DNA of 64,000 nucleotides, from contig JAHBMJ010000830.1 in NCBI GenBank assembly GCA_018398765.1, forward strand, positions 1 through 64,000. Reading direction: 5' to 3'. Numbering within the stretch: the first letter of the stretch is position 1; every line of letters starts with the position of its first letter. Positions 11,323-23,373 of this stretch are shown piece by piece. Made by a program: the position numbers and the translations under genes. The notes beneath the pieces are model-generated. The model had not been told where the DNA came from and did no database searches. It saw nothing but the letters and a program-made list of their open reading frames with translations. The DNA is from Chromera velia. Lineage: Eukaryota > Sar > Chromeraceae.

Positions 11323-12110
11323 AGTGACACCAGGAAGGAACAAAGGAAAGAAGAAAGTAAGGAAGGCAGCAGGGCGGGAAGGCTGAAGCCAGGAAGACGC
11401 AAGGAAGAAAGGACAGAAAGAAACAAAGAAACGAAGACTTTCGGAAGAAAGGAAGGAAACAAGGAGGGAAGGCAGGAAGGAAGGAAGAAAAAAAGGGAAA
11501 GGAAAAGCAAACCGACCGACCAGATTGGGTAGATACCCCTGTACAACCAGAGGGATGTGCCCCAAGTGGGCCAAATATCTGCATGCATACTCAGACAGGG
11601 GAGAGATAAAAAGGAGCACAGAAGAGAAGGATTGAGTAGAGAAGAGGAGGGGGAAGGAAGGAGGAACGGTGCCTTGTCCACGGGCTTCACTGTATAACCG
11701 TCCATCCGCCTACTGTCCATCTGCCCCTCGGCAACCCTCCCTGTCAAACACTGTCAGTCTGCTTGGCCGCTAGATGACTTGTCAGTCTGCATTTCTGCTA
11801 CCCGTCTCTGTCCATTTCACGCTGAATGGGAAGGAAACCACACATACGCATGGACGGAGCACCGCTGTATTCCGTCTCCAAGCCTGGGAGTCCCCCCTTC
11901 CCCCTTTTCTCCTGACCTGAGTCTGAGGAATTCATCCCTTCCGGTCTCTTCCAGATCGTCGTCTCCTCCCCCCTCTCTGAGCTCCTCTTCCACCAGGTTG
12001 AAAGAAGGGACGCTGTCAGGCACAGCTGTACCAGGGGGTCCAGAATCTGAAGACCCGCCCGGCGGCTGTCCCGACCCGTCCTCGGGAGACCCCAGCAGAG
12101 GCTCGTTCAT
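6759..12110 (-). CDS. Amino-acid transporter, AAAP (SLC36/SLC38-like) family
   Basis: Multi-pass membrane permease expected to move amino acids across the plasma or an internal membrane. Exons that join in one frame are 11215-10122, 9753-9527, 9300-9053, 8887-8760, 8394-8307, 7899-7825, 7642-7538, 7090-6993 and 6813-6759 (about 705 codons from the ATG at 11215). The family signature is strong: FNLTAATLGAGALTIPFAM in the first helix, FCFGTAVGYLITVGEM across a splice, VTFAYTCQTNVPSIYCEL, MAFSVTFAYPMCIFPVRF, and VFELVGASAGATVSFVVPG. Before the first helix lies a disordered Gly/Ser/Pro-rich tail of about 280 residues. A likely first exon starts at ATG 12110 (MNEPLLGSPEDG, ending near 11917), but its phase does not match the next exon, so either an exon is missing or translation starts at 11215. 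The last exon is uncertain: a second acceptor in the same region would end the protein at 6719 instead. Confidence 0.88.
6895..6945 (-). repeat. Compound (TC)n(TG)n microsatellite in the last transporter intron
   Basis: On the gene's own strand it reads as TC repeats followed by TG repeats. The same compound layout recurs in the CaMKK-like gene at 53110-53165 and 54970-55070. Confidence 0.8.
7686..7715 (+). repeat. (CT)n microsatellite in transporter intron
   Basis: About 30 bp of CT. Unlike most intronic tracts here it is purine-rich on the strand of its gene. Confidence 0.7.
11280..11325. repeat. (GAAA)n tract in transporter 5' intron
   Basis: About ten GAAA units, followed to 11500 by degenerate AAGGAAGG-rich purine sequence. 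It lies in the intron between the putative first exon and the exon starting at 11215. Confidence 0.8.
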
Positions 12111-12641
12111 TTGATTGATGCGCACAGCTCTAGATGGTCGGCCTGTTCAGTAGTGCATGCATGTGCAAGACAGAACGGATCAGGCAACACTGCCCGGCAG
12201 GGATGGCAAAATGCTCATCCTGGACATCGCATCTCACTGAAAAGCGCGCATACCTTTGAATCAGGCCGTCATACTTGAATTGTGAGCGATAGGGGAACAT
12301 CAGCTGGACAGCTGGAAGCCTAAAGCTCTGACTGTCAGTGGACAGTACGAAGACAGAACAGATCGAGAATTGATCGCGACTGTGACAAAAATTTTAAGAC
12401 ATGTATTAAAGCGAGATCTCCACGCGCGCTCGCGCGAAATCTTCAAATGCATGCATGCATTTTTAGGTGAGGTACGAGTTTGTTGAATTATATAATGCTT
12501 TGAATTCAACTTCAATGATCCCAATGGTCGGAGGACAGAGAGCGCAGCCCGGTGCCTGTTTTCGCATCGAATTATGTCTTCTGGTTGAGTCAGTCTTGAT
12601 CTAGTGGGGCGCAGTGCTCAGAAAGGCGTTCCATTAAAACG
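12111..12641. promoter_or_regulatory. Divergent promoter region, transporter and CFAP69
   Basis: A 531-bp gap between two start codons on opposite strands. It carries ATGCATGCATGCAT at 12447-12460, which contains exact TGCATGCA, next to a CGCGCGCTCGCGCG patch at 12423-12436. It probably serves both genes. Confidence 0.5.
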
Positions 12642-15600
12642 ATGGCAACAACTGTTGCCCCAGCGGCAGCCCCGGGAACGGGCCACGCTGCGTCGACTTA
12701 CAGGACCAGCTCCACGCTTGCCAGGGCAGCAGAGCAGGAGATCTACGGCTCTCCCCAGACCTCTGTTACTGTGGACCTGTCACCCGCTCTATATCCAGAC
12801 TTCGCGTCATTTCTCCAAAACACAATCAGACTACTCACAGCACGACACACGGCAACGCTGTACGACAGGTAACTAATTGCTTGAACCTCTATTCCCATGC
12901 ACCTGCTTTTCCACATAGCCAATTCATTGACACTGCCCACATTTCTATATATGCGTGCAGACATGTGACTGCTTTACAAAAGATTGTGGCTGCCGCAATG
13001 CACGCCGGTGGCCTTGTGATGGTGCATGTTCGGGAGATCACGGAGATCATGCACATCATCGTCCCAAGGTTTTTAAACGGCAGGAAAGAGTACGGCCGGG
13101 CTCTCCAGGCCTTCGCATTCCTTGCAGGGGAGCCTCTGTCGAAGACAATGCAGTCCAATCCCCTCATCTTCAGGTCAGCAAGGGGATGCGGTGAAGGGGT
13201 AGACGGAATGTACACCTGCTGCATTGCATGCAAGTAGAGGGAGTATATATACAGGCAGATATCTTTATTGAGGCGATGCACTCCTTTTCCTGCACTCTTT
13301 CTTGGCTTTTTTTGTCTTTTTCTGAAAGGTATAATCATCTGTCAGGACTTCTTTCACTCCTTCACGCACCTGCGTGTTTTAGTAATTTTGCCGACTTTTC
13401 TGCACTTTATGTGCCACGGTGTCCTTCTCCTGGGTTCTTTTTTGAAAGATTGAGGTCCTTTGTGAGCCCTCGAGCCCTTAGTGGGCCTTCGCTTCTTCAA
13501 ATCGATGTACAGCTAAATGGGAAGAACAATGATGGCCACGAGCTTTTTGAATCCGTAAATATTTGTTTGCTCGCGCAGTCGCGACGTTCCTCCTTTCTTT
13601 GAGGTCCTGCTTCGTCTTCTTGACCCCTCCTCTGCCGACGGGGGAAAGGGGAGCGTATTTAGCTCGGACCTTCCCGAGTCTTCCTCCATTGGGAGCCCGA
13701 GGACGACGGACACACTCCCTCCTCCTGAGAATATGCAACAGAAGGAGGGAATACCGGATGTGTTGAGAATATTCCAGCAGTCCCAGCAAACTGCAGAGCA
13801 GGAGGAGTCCTCAGTGACGGATCCCGAGCACAGGGAAATCCACGCGACGGTGCGACGAGAGCTGGCGTATTCGATCTTCAGGTTTGCGGAGAGAAACGAA
13901 CAAACCCTCCCGGGGATCGGCCTCAGCAGGTGCGTGCGTACGTGGTTTGTTTGTTGGTGAGTGCATGTCCTTCAGTCGTTTGGTGAGTTGGTTGGGTGCA
14001 TCAATGAATCTTTGAGAAGCAAAACGGCATTCAAGCAAAAAAGCAAAAGAAGACGTGAGGGCTGTCGACTGGGTTGGTTGCCGTGGATCTTCCTCAGAAA
14101 CAAAAGAGCTTTTCGATTCCTTGTCTCTTCTTTACTCTTCTCACCAGGTGAAGCAATCAGGAGAAACAAATCGAGAAGGAGACAAGATGAAAAGAAAAGG
14201 GTAGGGCTCCATGAAACTAGCCTGGTCATCATCACTACAACAAAACAGGCACTTCTACAAAGAGTAGATAAAAAACTTCTCATCCCCTCCCTCCTTTCTT
14301 CCTCTTTCTCCTCCCCCTTCTTCTCAGTGCTGAGTACAGAGAGACGAAGGCCGTGGCTGCGATGGACAAAACGGCAGGGTCCAGCTTCTCTGTCTCCACA
14401 GATGCCTCGGGGGCAGGGGCGGGGTCTCCCTCTGGGGGTGCGCCTGCAGATGGGGAGCCCCCCCCCGGGTCGAGTGTCTCCTTCTCCTCTGTCCTTTATA
14501 ACCGTGTCTCTGCTCCTCGACTGCTGGAGAAAGTGAAGGCTGTCCAGAAGGTCTGTCTGTAGACGAGGGAGTGAGGGAATGAGTACTTTCCTAACTGGGT
14601 GGGGTGGGTGGGTGAAAAAGGGGGGTGAGTGGGTGAGTGGGTGGGTGCGTGGTGGCTTTAGGAAAGCAGAGAGCTCTTGTAGAGATGTGGGCGTGTGAGT
14701 GGAAGGTTTGAGGTTCTTCACTTCTCTGTCTTTCTGTTCCAAAAGAATTGACCGACAACCATCTTCCTCATCTCTATGCAAAATGCAGATGGCCACTGCT
14801 TTCCGGAGAGAAGAAAACAGGGAGACGCTGACTGTCATTATTTCTGCTTTGAAGGCGATGTCCCAATACAAGTCAGTCAGTTAGCCAATCGGTCAATGAG
14901 CAGTGTCGTGATAGTCGAACCTGACGTGCTCCATAGCTTCATCAATACAGTGAAGAGAAGCCAGACCAAAACACAGACAGGCGTTTGAGCCCAAAAGCGA
15001 AACTGGAAATCTGGTCTGACCTCTCTGCTGGTTTCGTCGCCACCCTTTCAAACTTCTCTCAACCCACCTCCCCGTGTGTTTGTTTTCGATCTCTGACTCT
15101 TCATAAGAAAAATGGGGAGATGATCTTCATGCGTATCTCTACTCTTCCGCCTTCCCTCTTTTCCTGAATCCTCCTGTATCCACTCGTCTTTTTTGTCCTT
15201 TCTTCGCTGTCTTTTTGGCGGCCTCTTCAGAAACCTCGCGAAGCACCTCGTGAACTCGGGACTGATGCCAAACCTCCTGCAAATCCTTAGGTAGGTGGGA
15301 TGGATGCATGGGTGTACGTGTGTCTAAATCTCTCTTTCTCTCTATGTGTGTGGCTCTTCTTCTGATTTCTCTTTGTTTCATTTTCTATTTTTTTTTCTTG
15401 TGGGTCCGTTGGAAAAGGAGAGAAAGGAGAAGTGTGCATTCTTTCGGATTCTTTTGCATATTTACGTTTCCTTTTCTATCAGAAGTTCACTTCTTGTCTG
15501 TCCTTTCCCCCTCGTCCCCCCCCCTCCTCCCTCCAGAGGGCGACCTGTGGGAGGAGAAGCTCTCGTTGAGACTCTGGACGTTCTCTGGAATTGTCTGGAG

Positions 15601-17387
15601 CAACAGGCCGAGCTAACTGGGGAGGCTCTTTGTGACTCGTCGGTTTTTGACGGTCTGAGGGAATCTCTCCTCTTCTGCTTTGGCGCGTCCTTCAAGTCAG
15701 CTAGCTGCATGCATGGCTGTGAGTAAAGAAAGTAAATTCTTGTCAGACGTTTAAACGGGCATGCACAATCGGCCCATGGCGCTGTTGCTGGACTGAAAAG
15801 ATGGGAAAGCCACTTCACTCTTTTCCTCTGTCATTTCTTCCTTTTGTCCGCTAACGAATTTCCATATATGTCTCTTATTGGGAAGGGCCGACAATTATAT
15901 TTTTACTTTGAAATTACATGCATTGCAGTTTCCCCTCCTCAATGCGTCACTGAATTTTCCTTGAGGTCACCTTGGTCAATGTGGCGCCCCTCCGATTTTT
16001 TTTTTGTCGCTTCTGAAATGATACAGCCCTCGATCAACGACCGTATGCATGTGCATCCATCTGTGCACGCAGACGTGCGGGGAAGCTGATACGGAACGAC
16101 ATGACGACGATTCTTCTTTTTCTTGCGAGGCAACCTGCGTCCTGGCCGTTTTTTGCGTCCTCGGGAGTTCTCTCTCTCCTCTTGTCTGTCTATGACACTC
16201 ATGAAGCAATGGTCCTAGACAAGGAGGAGAAGGAGAGAGAGAGGGAGAGTCAGAGCTTGACAGGCAGGCTCCTGTCAGCAGAAAGAAAAGGGTCAACGCC
16301 AGGGACGCAACGTTCAAGACAAACGGCAGGGGGGACCGTGCTGCCTCCTGTGGGCGTCAGGGGGGGGGCAGACACCGACGCTTCCTCGGGACAAACAACT
16401 GGAAGAGACAGCGAAGGTGGGTGGGTGGGTACCTCTGTCTGTGTGCATGAGGACTACAGGAGGTTGTTCTGGATAGCAGAAGTTGTTTGCTGTTTTGTTC
16501 GATTTCTTTCTTCTCTGTCGGCAAGTAAGTATTCGAAACCGAGCTGTCTCCATCCTCTGATTCCGTCCTGGCTCTTTCCGAAGTCCGTCCCTCCATAAGC
16601 AATCTCTCGGGCTTTCTCTGGTGCTCGAACTCTTTCTTACCATCTAGCCATGCGCCATTCGCTGTTCATTCCAGCCAGGCGGTGGATACAAAAAACAGAT
16701 TACGTCCAGTGCGCAAAAACAAAAAATGGTTGGGTGGTGTCTGGGCCTGCATGCATGCAGCTGTGGCAGCTGCAAAGAGGTCTCTTCGGAGGCCGTCACA
16801 GTTGGCTGCAGAAGATGTTGCTGGTCGGTTGGAAGGGTGGCTGTCTGCACTGGCTTCTTCTTCTCAGATAGGCGGGCAGCCTGCGTTTTCTCTTTCCCTC
16901 TTTCTCTCTCTCTTTCCGTTTCCTTCTTTTCTTCTTGATGCATGCAGCCCTGATCCATCTTTTTGGATCGTCTTTGCTTCTTCTTTTTTTGCGAATTTAC
17001 TTCCTCTCTCTACTTTTTGAAAACATGCAGTAGATCTAATCTTTCCATATGGTGCCCCCCCCGTCTGTCCTTGGTGTGCGTGCAGTGTTGGGTACAGAGG
17101 TCTGGAAGCAGATGAAGAGGGGAGGGGGGGACTCGGGAGGCAGCCTTGGGGGGGGACAAGTTGATGGGGTGAGTGCCTTGACCGACATTTTTTTCAGCTT
17201 TAGGACTGTACGGTGTTTTCGCTCTTTTCCTTCCACCTGGCATAGAAGAAGGGACGGACTGTAATGGCTCGGGAGGTTGTATCTAACCTGCGCTCAATCC
17301 GTTCATTCATTTCTCTCTCCATCGTTGTCCTGTGCTTTCCCTTATTTCCTTTTTCCTTCCTTCCTTCCTTCCTTCCTTTCTTCCTTC

Positions 17388-17419
<32 letters not shown>

Positions 17420-20400
17420 TTTGCTTGTCTTCCCTGAGATTTTACCCCTGCAGTCACGTTGGTCCGACCCGCTCTCTCGAATCACGCCATACTTCTTCCC
17501 CTCTGTTCCTTTTGCTGCAGCGTATGGGTTTGTCTGCCTGTGAGGAAGACACAGAGTTCCTCAGACTCGCCTGGAAGGTCGCAGCTCTGTGCTGTGCAGA
17601 TCCGGACTGTGCACACGCAGTCGCGGCATCAGGCGCCCTCCTGCACGCAATGCACTGCTTCGCAAAATCTACAGAAGAGTCAGTCAGTAGTCAGCAAGAC
17701 AGGGTAGTGGAGAAGCAGCCAACCAGACTGCTAGCCAGTCTTTTGGCAAGTGCGGTTATCAGACAGACTGAAGGGGCGTCTTGGGGGGGTGGTCCTGGAG
17801 TTTTAGTGCAGGCTGCATCCAATTTTTCTTTCAGCCAGGCAGCCTCTCCGTTGATGAAAAGAAGAAGAGAGGAGAAGAGAGAGGAGAGGAGGAAAGGAAA
17901 GAAAAGAAACGACAAATGGTGAAAACTGATGTTTGTCTTTGAGTTTGTCTCATAGAAACGTCCTCTTTAGGCGGCTCGCTACTTTGATGAAAGACTTCAT
18001 GTATTCAGCCTGTACCTCTGTCTCCTTCAAAACAAAAGGACGAGAGGATGGTCAGTATACTTCCTCCCCTCCTTTTTTTCACCTTTAATTTCCCTTTCTT
18101 CTTGCTTGCAGACCCGCGACCCTCCACGAGACCGTGCTGGCAGAAGAGTCCCTCAACCTCCTCTCCAGCGTCGCTCTGCACATGCCCGCACAGTTCGCGA
18201 CCCTCGGGGGTGTCCAGACTGTCCTGAGCCTCGTGGAGCACCTCCCCCATCCCCTGTTCGCTGACTACCCGATTCCTGGCTCGGGGGGGCCAGATGGAGA
18301 GACGCGGTGGCAGAGGGAGCAGAGGAGTTCCGCCAGCAGCTCCACGGTCCTCAAGAGACTCCAGTCACTCGTCAAAGTAGTACAGGTCAGTGAGGGAGTG
18401 GGTAAGTGAGTGGGAGGAGGGATTCATTTCGAGCTTGTTTTTGAAGGAAGGAAGGAAGGAAGGTCTTTGCGTGCGTAAACCCATCAAGAAGACCCCAAAG
18501 GGAAGAGCTAGCGAGAGGGGGGGGTTCCAAAGAGTCTATTTGATCCTAGTAAGTCAGTCAGTCAGTCAATCAGTCAGGCAGGCAGAGTGTCATGAAGCTT
18601 TTTTGGATGCCTAAGGGAAGATGGAGAATTGAGTGGCAACAGGAAAATGAGAAAGAAGACATAGGGAAAGTCGAAGCATTGAAAGGAGAAAAAAGAAAAA
18701 CAAAGTTTGGAAAATGTTGAGAAGACCGTCTCGCTTTTTTTCGATTTTCTTCCTCTTCCTCTTCAACCCGCTGCCTCCTCGTGCTTTCTTTCCATTTTGC
18801 CATTTTTCGCTTTCTTTTCCAATAGAAGCAAATGGTTTTTGTTTCTCCCTGCAGGCATGTACGGAGTCTGCCGAGCTCGTGGAGCTTCTAAGAGACACAG
18901 GTGCAGCTCACAGACTCGTCCGCGTGTGGCGACAGCTGCTCAATCTTCCTGACGGGATCCTTTCGGCTCTTGCGAACGAGAAGACAGGGATAGAGGGAGG
19001 CTCTGGAGGGGCAGGCGGAGGGTCTGGAGGACTAGGAGGGAAGGGGTCCCCTTCAGGCTCCCAGACTCTTGTGGGCCCTGGGGGAAGACCCGAAAATCCA
19101 GATGGGACGTTGAAGCTGCCCTCTATTCTTCCTCCGTCTGCCGGACTGACCTTCAGGAGACAGGTCACGTTTGCGGGAGGGGGGGGAGCGGAGGATGAGG
19201 ATGAGGGGGGTACAGGGGCAGAAGGGGTGGATGTAGATGGAGAGAGAGGAGGAAGAACACTGGACCATCATGGACAGCCCTGCCTCCCGTCCATCCCCGT
19301 GCCTGTTTCCTGTCGGGCCCTCTGGCTGCGTTGCCTCTCGCTTGTGCAGTCTACGCTTGCAGACGTGTGCAGAGGCAGCAGGAGGGCGCAGTCTGACTTC
19401 AGAAGGGCGGGAGGTGTGGAGACTGCGGTGGCACAATTGAGGTCAGTGCATGGGCACATGAGTCAGTACAGCGAGTGCGGGGGGTTGGCCTAAAAAATAC
19501 CAAGTGAGGTTTGTTCTTGTCGGTGGGGGGATTTTGAAAAGCTGGTGGGCCGTTTTGCCTGTATGCCATCAGTTACTGACGAAATGATACGCGTGCGTCG
19601 ATTTGTTCCTGTTACTCACTTGTTTATTGCCTGACTGGATGCATTCACTCAGGTGGAATGGCAAAAAGACGGCACAGACGGAGTATGAAGTCGCGATCTG
19701 CGTTGCTGACGTCATCTGGGCCGCCGTTGCTGGGAACAGGTGAGTGAGTAGAGCAGAGCATCGACAGGAGACCGAGAGAAGGCTAGACAGACAATGAATG
19801 ATATTTTTCTCCAATCGACTTGCCTGTTGTTTCCTTCTCCGGCTGGGGGGCCTCGAGTTCCTTCCTGCACAATCAATCCTTTTCTTCTTCGTGTTGGAAG
19901 GAAGGGCACTATTCCCTCATCTCATCTCAATCTTTTTCCCTCATCTCATGCACTATTTATGTATAAGCAAAAGAAGCGAAAAGGGAAAAGGGCGAATTTT
20001 ATATACAGACGCAAGCAGATGTTTTTCTCTTCTTCGAAGTTCACCTACCCTATCCTCTGCCTGACCAGTCAGTCCTCTCTTCTCCTTTCCGTGTTTCTGT
20101 ATGCAGACGGAACGAACGACAGTTTCTCGAAGCAGAGGGCCTCTTCTACTATCTGGATCTCCTGGAGGTCTGTCTCTCTCTCTGCCTGTCTCGCAGAATG
20201 ACTGTTCAGCCTCTCTATGAGGCCTCTCGTGCGGTTTTGAAAGAAAGTCTGCTGACATGGTAGCGGAGGGGAAGAGCGGCACGAGAGCTCTCCGTGTCTT
20301 TCTCCTTTTCTGTATGCCAACCTGGCTTTTGCTTCGATCGAGTAAGTCGATCTGCCTATCTGTCTACCTCTCCATCTGACTTGCTTTATGTCCGTATGTG

Positions 20401-22111
20401 CAGCTCTCTGCCGACCCTCTCCAGCGGATGCTCTTGGCCCTTCTCTCTGATCTGTTAGAGAACAGAGAGGCCGTTCTGCATCTGCAGAGGTGGTCTTCCA
20501 GAACGCGGTCGTTCGGGGCCGTCAGAATGCTGCTCGAGATCTGGATTCGGGAGACGGTCAGTCAGCTTAATTAATTAATTGTCTTTCTTTCCTCTTCTTT
20601 CTGCATGGGCTCGAAGGCACAGAAAAACATTTTGAAAGAACAGAAATTCAGGGAGGCGAGGCAACAGGATGGCCTGAGCAACATCGAAACAAACAAATCG
20701 AACTTGGAGCTAACAGAGACGCCCCCATGAATGCGATCGATCCAGCAGACGTCCCTCCTCATACTTGATTGCCTTCTCTTCTCTCTCTGCCCCCAATCCC
20801 TACCCCTTTGTCTCTAGTCTCTCCACATTACCTCTGATTTTTCATTTCTCCCCCTTCTCCCCCCAACGTACAGGATCGTTTCAAAGCGATGGGGGACAAC
20901 GGGATCATCCGGAGCATCGAGCATCCCCTCTACCCTGTGCCCATGTCTGAGGTACCCGGGATGGGTCCAGACGAGCCTCTGGCCTCCTCCCCTTCTCCCG
21001 TCTCTACCGACGCCTACGGGTCTGTCAGCAGACCTCTCACCACAGGGACGGGGGGAGCAGTGACGGATCGCGCCGCCACAGTCACAGGGAGGAGAGGAGA
21101 CACTAGGGGAGGGGCAGGAACAGGCACAGGGACGGCAGGGGGATCGGAGTCCCCTCGGCTCTCCTCACTCTCTCTGAGTATGAGAAGGGAGGGAAAACGC
21201 CACAGGAAGATTCTGCAAATATCCGACAGGCTTAAAGAGGTCAGTCAGTAGTGAAGGAAGTGGGGGTCGACAACAACAGGAGCCTTGTATCCGTCTTCTT
21301 GTGGTTTTCTTCTTCCCGTCCCTCCACTACGCACGCGCTCGGTCTCTCGCTCTTCGCCACCAAAGATTCTCTGCTCCATCATTCGCCTAAAGGCATTTTT
21401 CCTGTCATTCTCCCCGTACTTTCGCCCGACTTGGCAGTTGCTTATTCTGTTTTTTTTTTTCTCTCTCATACATTGTGTGATGGTTGCAGAAAACATTTCT
21501 GGACTCTCTGAACGCCGTTGGACTGAAGCGAGACTCTCGGCTGATCATCTACACGTGTGTCTCGAAGGGCACTTTGGGTTTCGGGGAAGAGACCTCGGCG
21601 TGGGAGGCAGAGACTCTAGACGCTCTGGCTCTCAGACACATTGAGGCAATGAAGTGCTTCGCAGATCTACAGTCAGTCAGTCAGTCAGTCAGGCAGTCAG
21701 GCAGTCAGGCAGGCAGGCAGGCAGGCAGTCAGGCAGGCAGGCAGGTTGGTCGGCAGGCTGGAAATGAGACTGGATCGTAGACAAAAATGATGGTTGGTTG
21801 GATGAGGGGTAGAAATGATGGCTGGGCCATTTTCATCTTGTCCTGATTCTGTGATCATTTGGGTGGATAGTTGTTTCTTGTTCCCTTTCTGTCTCGTTGT
21901 CATTTGTCCCTAGCCCTACCCCAAACGTTTCCACGGCTATGGTTTTGGTAGGCTCGGATGGAGCGCAGATTTTGCTTTGGATGGCTTTTCCATTTCATAG
22001 CCTCACTCTTCTTTCCTTCCCTCCGTTCTGTCTCTACACCCCGCGCTTTTGCCTCTGTGACTGTCTTGTCGGGTCGATTTCGTCTCGCCCCCCTCGCACA
22101 CTTGCACTAAA

Positions 22112-22142
<31 letters not shown>

Positions 22143-22815
22143 GCGAGCTTGCGCGCGCACACACACACTTTTTTTTTTACGAATGCGTACGTGCAGGACG
22201 ATGGAGGGATGGACCCGTCTGAAGGCTTCCCTGATCGCCAAACGCATCAGGCCCCTCGATGAGGACGCCGACTGGGTGGAGAACGAGATCGCGGCAGGGA
22301 GGCAGCAGGCGCTCTTCCTCCAGTTGCTCCAGAGAAAAATCTCCCAGAGGGAGACGGAGATCCAGGCCCAGGAACTCAGACAGACAATCGTGGAGGTCAT
22401 CAGAAGCAAACAACAGCAGTTGCTCATGAAGGTCAGCGGGTTTTGTAAATAGACGGTATGTCTGCGTGATCACTTGTGCAGTTTTAGCAGGCTGCGCATC
22501 GTGCGCGCATACACACACAGACGGGAAGGGGAGAAGAGAGAGAAGAAAGAGAGAGAGAGAGATTAATGAAAAGATAGTGCACATATGCAAGGTAGCCTAT
22601 GATCTTATTTGTTGTCGTCTTTTAGATTGCCTTACACTGAAGAAAGAAGCAACGCGAAGAGGTCTCTCACTCGATTGTTTCACCGCGTCTCTTTATGCAT
22701 TTTTGCTTACGAGTACATCTGCCAAAATAGGTAGTCCGTCATTTCTCTTGTTCGATTAACCGGTCGAATGATTGGCTTCAACTCCCTGCAGGAACTCGAG
22801 AATACACGCGGGTAA
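12642..22815 (+). CDS. CFAP69: Cilia- and flagella-associated protein 69 orthologue
   Basis: Armadillo-like protein of the ciliary axoneme (in animals CFAP69 is needed for sperm flagella and olfactory cilia). I joined 20 exons whose phases agree: 12642-12868, 12961-13173, 13579-13929, 14328-14550, 14789-14871, 15231-15290, 15537-15695, 16073-16416, 17086-17168, 17521-17678, 17956-18054, 18112-18385, 18855-19441, 19653-19739, 20107-20167, 20404-20556, 20874-21239, 21490-21671, 22197-22431, 22792-22815. This gives about 1322 residues against about 940 in human. Recalled human segments with clear counterparts include: YFLEKEGIFLLLDLL versus QFLEAEGLFYYLDLL; SEILWNLLEKS versus LDVLWNCLEQQ; LRNDLLVITTIIA versus LIRNDMTTILLFLA; LLIKLWRKEE versus MLLEIWIRET. 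The extra length is low-complexity Gly/Ser/Pro inserts, chiefly in exons 4, 8, 13 and 17. The last exon adds only ELENTRG before TAA. No membrane segment is seen. Confidence 0.9.
17351..17422 (+). repeat. (TTCC)n/(TTTC)n tract in CFAP69 intron
   Basis: Pyrimidine tract upstream of the exon starting at 17521; TTCC units change into TTTC units. Confidence 0.85.
21672..21755 (+). repeat. (GTCA)n/(GGCA)n array starting at a splice donor
   Basis: The intron after the exon ending at 21671 begins directly with GTCAGTCAGTCAGTCAGTCA and continues as GTCAGGCA and GGCA units. Each GTCAGT unit is itself a plausible 5' splice site. Confidence 0.85.
22112..22170 (+). repeat. (AC)n(GC)n tract in CFAP69 intron
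   Basis: Alternating purine-pyrimidine run (ACAC... then CGCGCG... then ACAC) ending in a poly-T just upstream of the exon at 22197. Such runs can adopt Z-form DNA. Confidence 0.8.
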
Positions 22816-23373
22816 CTGCTTTTTTGAAGCAACTGGCTTGTGTAACTGGGTAACGTGTTGAAGTAGCTGAATGTATCGCCCAATTCTATGTTCGATTACT
22901 GCTTAGCAGCAAAACAATTTAGAAAACAATTAACATGTCTACAAATAGAAAGTCCAGTAGAAAGTCCCTGGTCCTTGGTCTTAGCCCCGGGGGGCTAGTA
23001 AACATATAGAGGTCTTGTAATATAGATAGCTAGAAGATTTCAAACTAGTGTTAATTAGATTTCAAATAATATATTTAATTTTCAGGCTAGATTTAAAAAA
23101 ACGTTAATATTTTAAAAACGTATTTTATTTGGGGTATTTGATACTTAAAGTTCATGAGCAAAACAATTAATTATTCTTTTTTATAAAATACGTGAGATGA
23201 TTTATAAATTTATTTAAAAAAAGTCCGTTTTAAATAAAATTATACTATTCCTAGTACTATTCGTAGCAACTAACTCGGCAACTGATGACTATATATCACT
23301 ACTATCTTTAATACAATCTGCCAAAAGCACTGTAAGTCCTAACGCAGTGCTAGACATTTGTTTTTGCATGCAG
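22816..23373. other. AT-rich convergent intergenic spacer
   Basis: Between the stop of CFAP69 and the stop of the LRR gene on the other strand. From about 22900 to 23340 it is strongly AT-rich and non-coding. A small hairpin GCACTG...CAGTGC lies at about 23324-23350. Confidence 0.6.

Noticed and set aside
13329-13600. Possible extra CFAP69 exon (YNHLSGLLSLLH...)
   Set aside because: The exons ending at 13173 and starting at 13579 join directly in frame, and the whole 20-exon chain sums to a multiple of three without it.
21672-21755. GTCA/GGCA array considered as a CRISPR-like or satellite array
   Set aside because: Four-base units without spacers; a simple microsatellite inside an intron.
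22432-22452. Alternative CFAP69 end by reading into the intron (VSGFCK then stop)
   Set aside because: A good donor (AAG/GTCAGC) and an in-phase terminal exon at 22792-22815 favour splicing; the short form remains possible.
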